From Anaerotruncus sp. (GTDB lineage Bacteria; Bacillota; Clostridia; Oscillospirales; Acutalibacteraceae): a DNA stretch of 64,000 nt. Shown piece after piece: positions 62,200-64,000 of the stretch (position 1 is its first letter; each line of letters begins with the position of its first letter). Under the pieces are notes generated by a model. The model saw only the letters and a list, made by a program, of their open reading frames with translations, had not been told where the DNA came from and ran no database searches. The stretch spans positions 1,277,501 through 1,341,500 of the forward strand of contig CP091724.1 of NCBI GenBank assembly GCA_022009795.1, read 5' to 3'. Made by a program: the position numbers and the translations under genes.

Positions 62200-63542
62200 T
62201 TATTTTTTAAGATATCTTTCAACTTCCCAAGCGGAAACCTGAGTGCGATATTCATCCCATTCATTCTTTTTGCCTTCAATATAAGCATTGAAAACATGAT
62301 CGCCGAGAGTTTCTTTGATAAACGGATCCGCCTCTGCCTCATGAACAGCGGAAATAAGATCGCCGGGGAGGCAATCAATACCTTCGGTTACAAGCTGATC
62401 GGAATCAAGGCCAAAAACATTGTAATCAACCGGTGCGGGCGGGGTCATGCCTTTTTTAATGCCGTCAAGACCTGCTGCAAGGCAAAGTGCCATTTCAAGA
62501 TAGGGGTTGCAGGTGGGATCGGGGCAGCGAAGCTCAACGCGGGTGCCCTTTCCTCTTGCCGCAGGAATACGAACAAGGCATGAGCGGTTTGAAGCAGACC
62601 ATGTGAGATAGCAAGGAGCTTCATAGCCGGGAACAAGTCTTTTATATGAGTTTACAAGCGGATTTGAGAACACGGCAATACCTTTAACATGATGCATAAT
62701 ACCTGCGATAAACTGATAAGCGATTTTGGAGAGGCCAAGTTCATCGGAAGGATCATCAAAAGCATTGGAGCCGTCATCGAGTTTGAAAAGGCTCATATTG
62801 GTGTGCATACCGGAGCCGTTAATACCGTGAACCGGTTTCGGCATAAAGGTTGCATGCAGGCCGTGCTTTGTGGCATATGTTTTAACAACATGCTTAAAGG
62901 TCATAACTCTGTCGGCCGTGGTCATAACATCGTCAAATCTGAAATCGATTTCATGCTGAGATTCGGCAACCTCGTGGTGAGAAGCTTCAATCTCGTAGCC
63001 CATATCCTCAAGAGCAAGGCAAATATCGCGGCGGCAGTTTTCGCCGGCGTCATTCGGATTTAAATCAAAGTAGCCGCCCTCATCGGTGAATTCCGTTGTG
63101 GGGTTACCGTCCTCATCCTTTTTAAAGAGGAAGAATTCAAGCTCGGGGCCGACATTGAAGCCGAAGCCCATTTCGGCAGCCTCATCGATAACCTTTTTAA
63201 GAACATTTTTTTGGGATCGCCGAGGAACGGAGTTTTGTTATCCGCCATATAAACGGAGCAGATAAGCCTTGCGGTGGTTTTGCCGCCGAAGGTTCTCCAT
63301 GGGAAAATTGACCACGAATCAAGGTCCGGATGAAGATACATATCGGATTCATCGATACGAACGAAACCGTCTATCGAAGAACCGTCAAACATACACTCAT
63401 CATCAAGCGCTTTTTCAAGCTGTGAAACGGTTAAAGCCACATTTTTCATAAGGCCGAAAACATCGGTGAACTGAAGCCTTACAAATTCAACATTTTTCTC
63501 TCTTGCATCATTGAGTATGTACTCTTTGGTAAACTTACTCAT
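62200..63542 (-). CDS. glnA: Glutamine synthetase type I
   Basis: 446 residues after correcting one run (63210, 7 A for 5). Size and lack of an adenylylation Tyr loop suggest GSI-alpha. Motifs: MFDGSSIDGF, GPELEFFLF (metal ligands), NGSGMHTNMS, NRSCLVRIP and RVELRCPDPTCNPYLEMAL. Makes glutamine from glutamate, ammonia and ATP; feedback by direct binding in Firmicutes. With amt-PII and glutamate synthase it forms a nitrogen-assimilation cluster. Confidence 0.95.
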
Positions 63543-63631
63543 AACAGCTACTCCTTTAATTAACAAAAAATCTTTATCGCCGAGCGATAATTCATCTGCC
63601 GCCCGGCGGCAAACGGTTAAAATAAAAAAAG

Positions 63632-63656
63632 GGCGTTCCGAATCGTTCGGAACGCC
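63632..63656. terminator. Terminator upstream of glnA
   Basis: GGCGTTCCGAA, 3-nt loop, TTCGGAACGCC with flanking A and T tracts; bidirectional. The stretch 63660-63900 holds no supported gene. Confidence 0.8.
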
Positions 63657-63900
63657 TTTGTTCTTATTACATTATCAGTATATTCCCCGAAAGACCCAAA
63701 GTCAACACATTTTTTCCAATTTTTGTGCGGGGTGCTTTTTTTCGGAGCAAATGCGCTGCACCTTTTGTGTGATTTTGCACAAAAAGACAAAGTTGTAACA
63801 ATCATTTGCCGAAAAATCGGCAAACTTATAATCAGGCACGCGCTAAGTGCAAAGCGTAATAATTGCTTTGGCTTGGGAATGCCGGGTCGCACTGCGCCGC

Positions 63901-63999
63901 TTAATTCAAATCCAAAAATTCCTCCGGAATAATTTCTTTGGCATAATCGGTGAAATATTCGGGAGTGGCACCGTCCTGCGCGTGGGAGGAGCCGAGTGA
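63901..63999 (-). CDS. C-terminal fragment of an unknown protein
   Basis: Last 32 residues, ending YAKEIIPEEFLDLN with SSHAQDGATPEYFTDYA before it; the gene continues beyond the right edge. Typical codon use and an acidic tail; no family can be named. Confidence 0.5.
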   Translation of the reverse strand, partial: SLGSSHAQDGATPEYFTDYAKEIIPEEFLDLN

Positions 64000-64000
64000 C

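Noticed and set aside
1..64000. Programmed ribosomal frameshifting at A/T runs
   Set aside because: Shifts occur in unrelated genes and also affect a tRNA and IS copies, and run lengths vary between identical sequences; no slippery-site plus pseudoknot pattern is seen.

Overview
The window comes from a low- to mid-GC Firmicute, most likely a gut Clostridia (Oscillospiraceae/Ruminococcaceae-like). The evidence is SpoVT, Mini-RNase III, the Prp protease next to an L27 with an N-terminal extension, an Agr-type peptide quorum-sensing locus, Gram-positive sorting signals (SPQTG, VPQTG), strong AAGGAGG ribosome sites and FeoB with its small Cys-rich partner. The first 15 kb is much more AT-rich than the rest and is accessory DNA; from 15.4 kb on the sequence is mostly chromosomal.

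Layout. 1-3.2 kb: a SLOG-fold gene fragment, a 125-bp inverted repeat, a broken alpha/beta hydrolase, an hsdM remnant and a lone HipA-like kinase. 3.3-14.8 kb: a mobile-element-like unit with a promoter/attenuator, a winged-helix gene, a small basic gene and a tyrosine integrase on the + strand. Opposite them lies a leftward operon: a soluble FtsK/SpoIIIE-type ATPase, three WXG100-like small proteins, a Sel1-repeat protein, a TPR protein, a small membrane protein and a Cys-rich miniprotein. Upstream of that operon is a second tyrosine recombinase enclosed by perfect 22-bp inverted repeats. The same segment holds an outward promoter that now points away from the operon into a terminator. This looks like a self-contained phase switch controlling a minimal type VII-like secretion or contact system, and it is the main discovery candidate. 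The unit is bounded by a ~37-bp direct repeat (3787/14770), and a tRNA-Gln lies just outside.

15.4-23.2 kb: TetR regulator, a secreted cell-wall-anchored pullulanase-like protein with a ruined active site, and a beta-helix/FIVAR adhesin. 23.5-31 kb: phosphoesterase, GPH sugar transporter, HAD phosphatase, nadB-nadC behind a palindromic operator, a TM2 protein. 31.6-35.7 kb: mrnC and an agr-like locus (agrD-agrB leftward; XRE regulator, LytTR response regulator and histidine kinase rightward). 36-42 kb: J-domain protein, YczE-like membrane protein, spoVT, MATE exporter. 41.9-45.9 kb: pnp, rpsO, then rplU-prp-rpmA behind an L21 leader. 46-50.4 kb: SDR, then feoA-feoA-feoB-Cys-rich peptide with five TTAG-N6-CTAA boxes. 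50.6-63.5 kb: tRNA-Ser and nitrogen genes (purF, a three-gene glutamate synthase, an Amt-PII fusion, glnA), with a lipoprotein hydrolase, a GDPD enzyme and two tandem IS200-type insertion sequences between them.

Quality warning. Nearly every long gene, including essential ones (pnp, feoB, rpmA, glnA, purF), is interrupted by frameshifts at short A/T runs. Typically a run needed as 4 is read as 5, and one needed as 5 is read as 7. The two adjacent IS copies differ from each other in the same way, and tRNA-Ser lacks one anticodon-loop base. I therefore treat these as sequence-level indels, not gene decay, and give merged gene coordinates. Corrected readings are my own inference.
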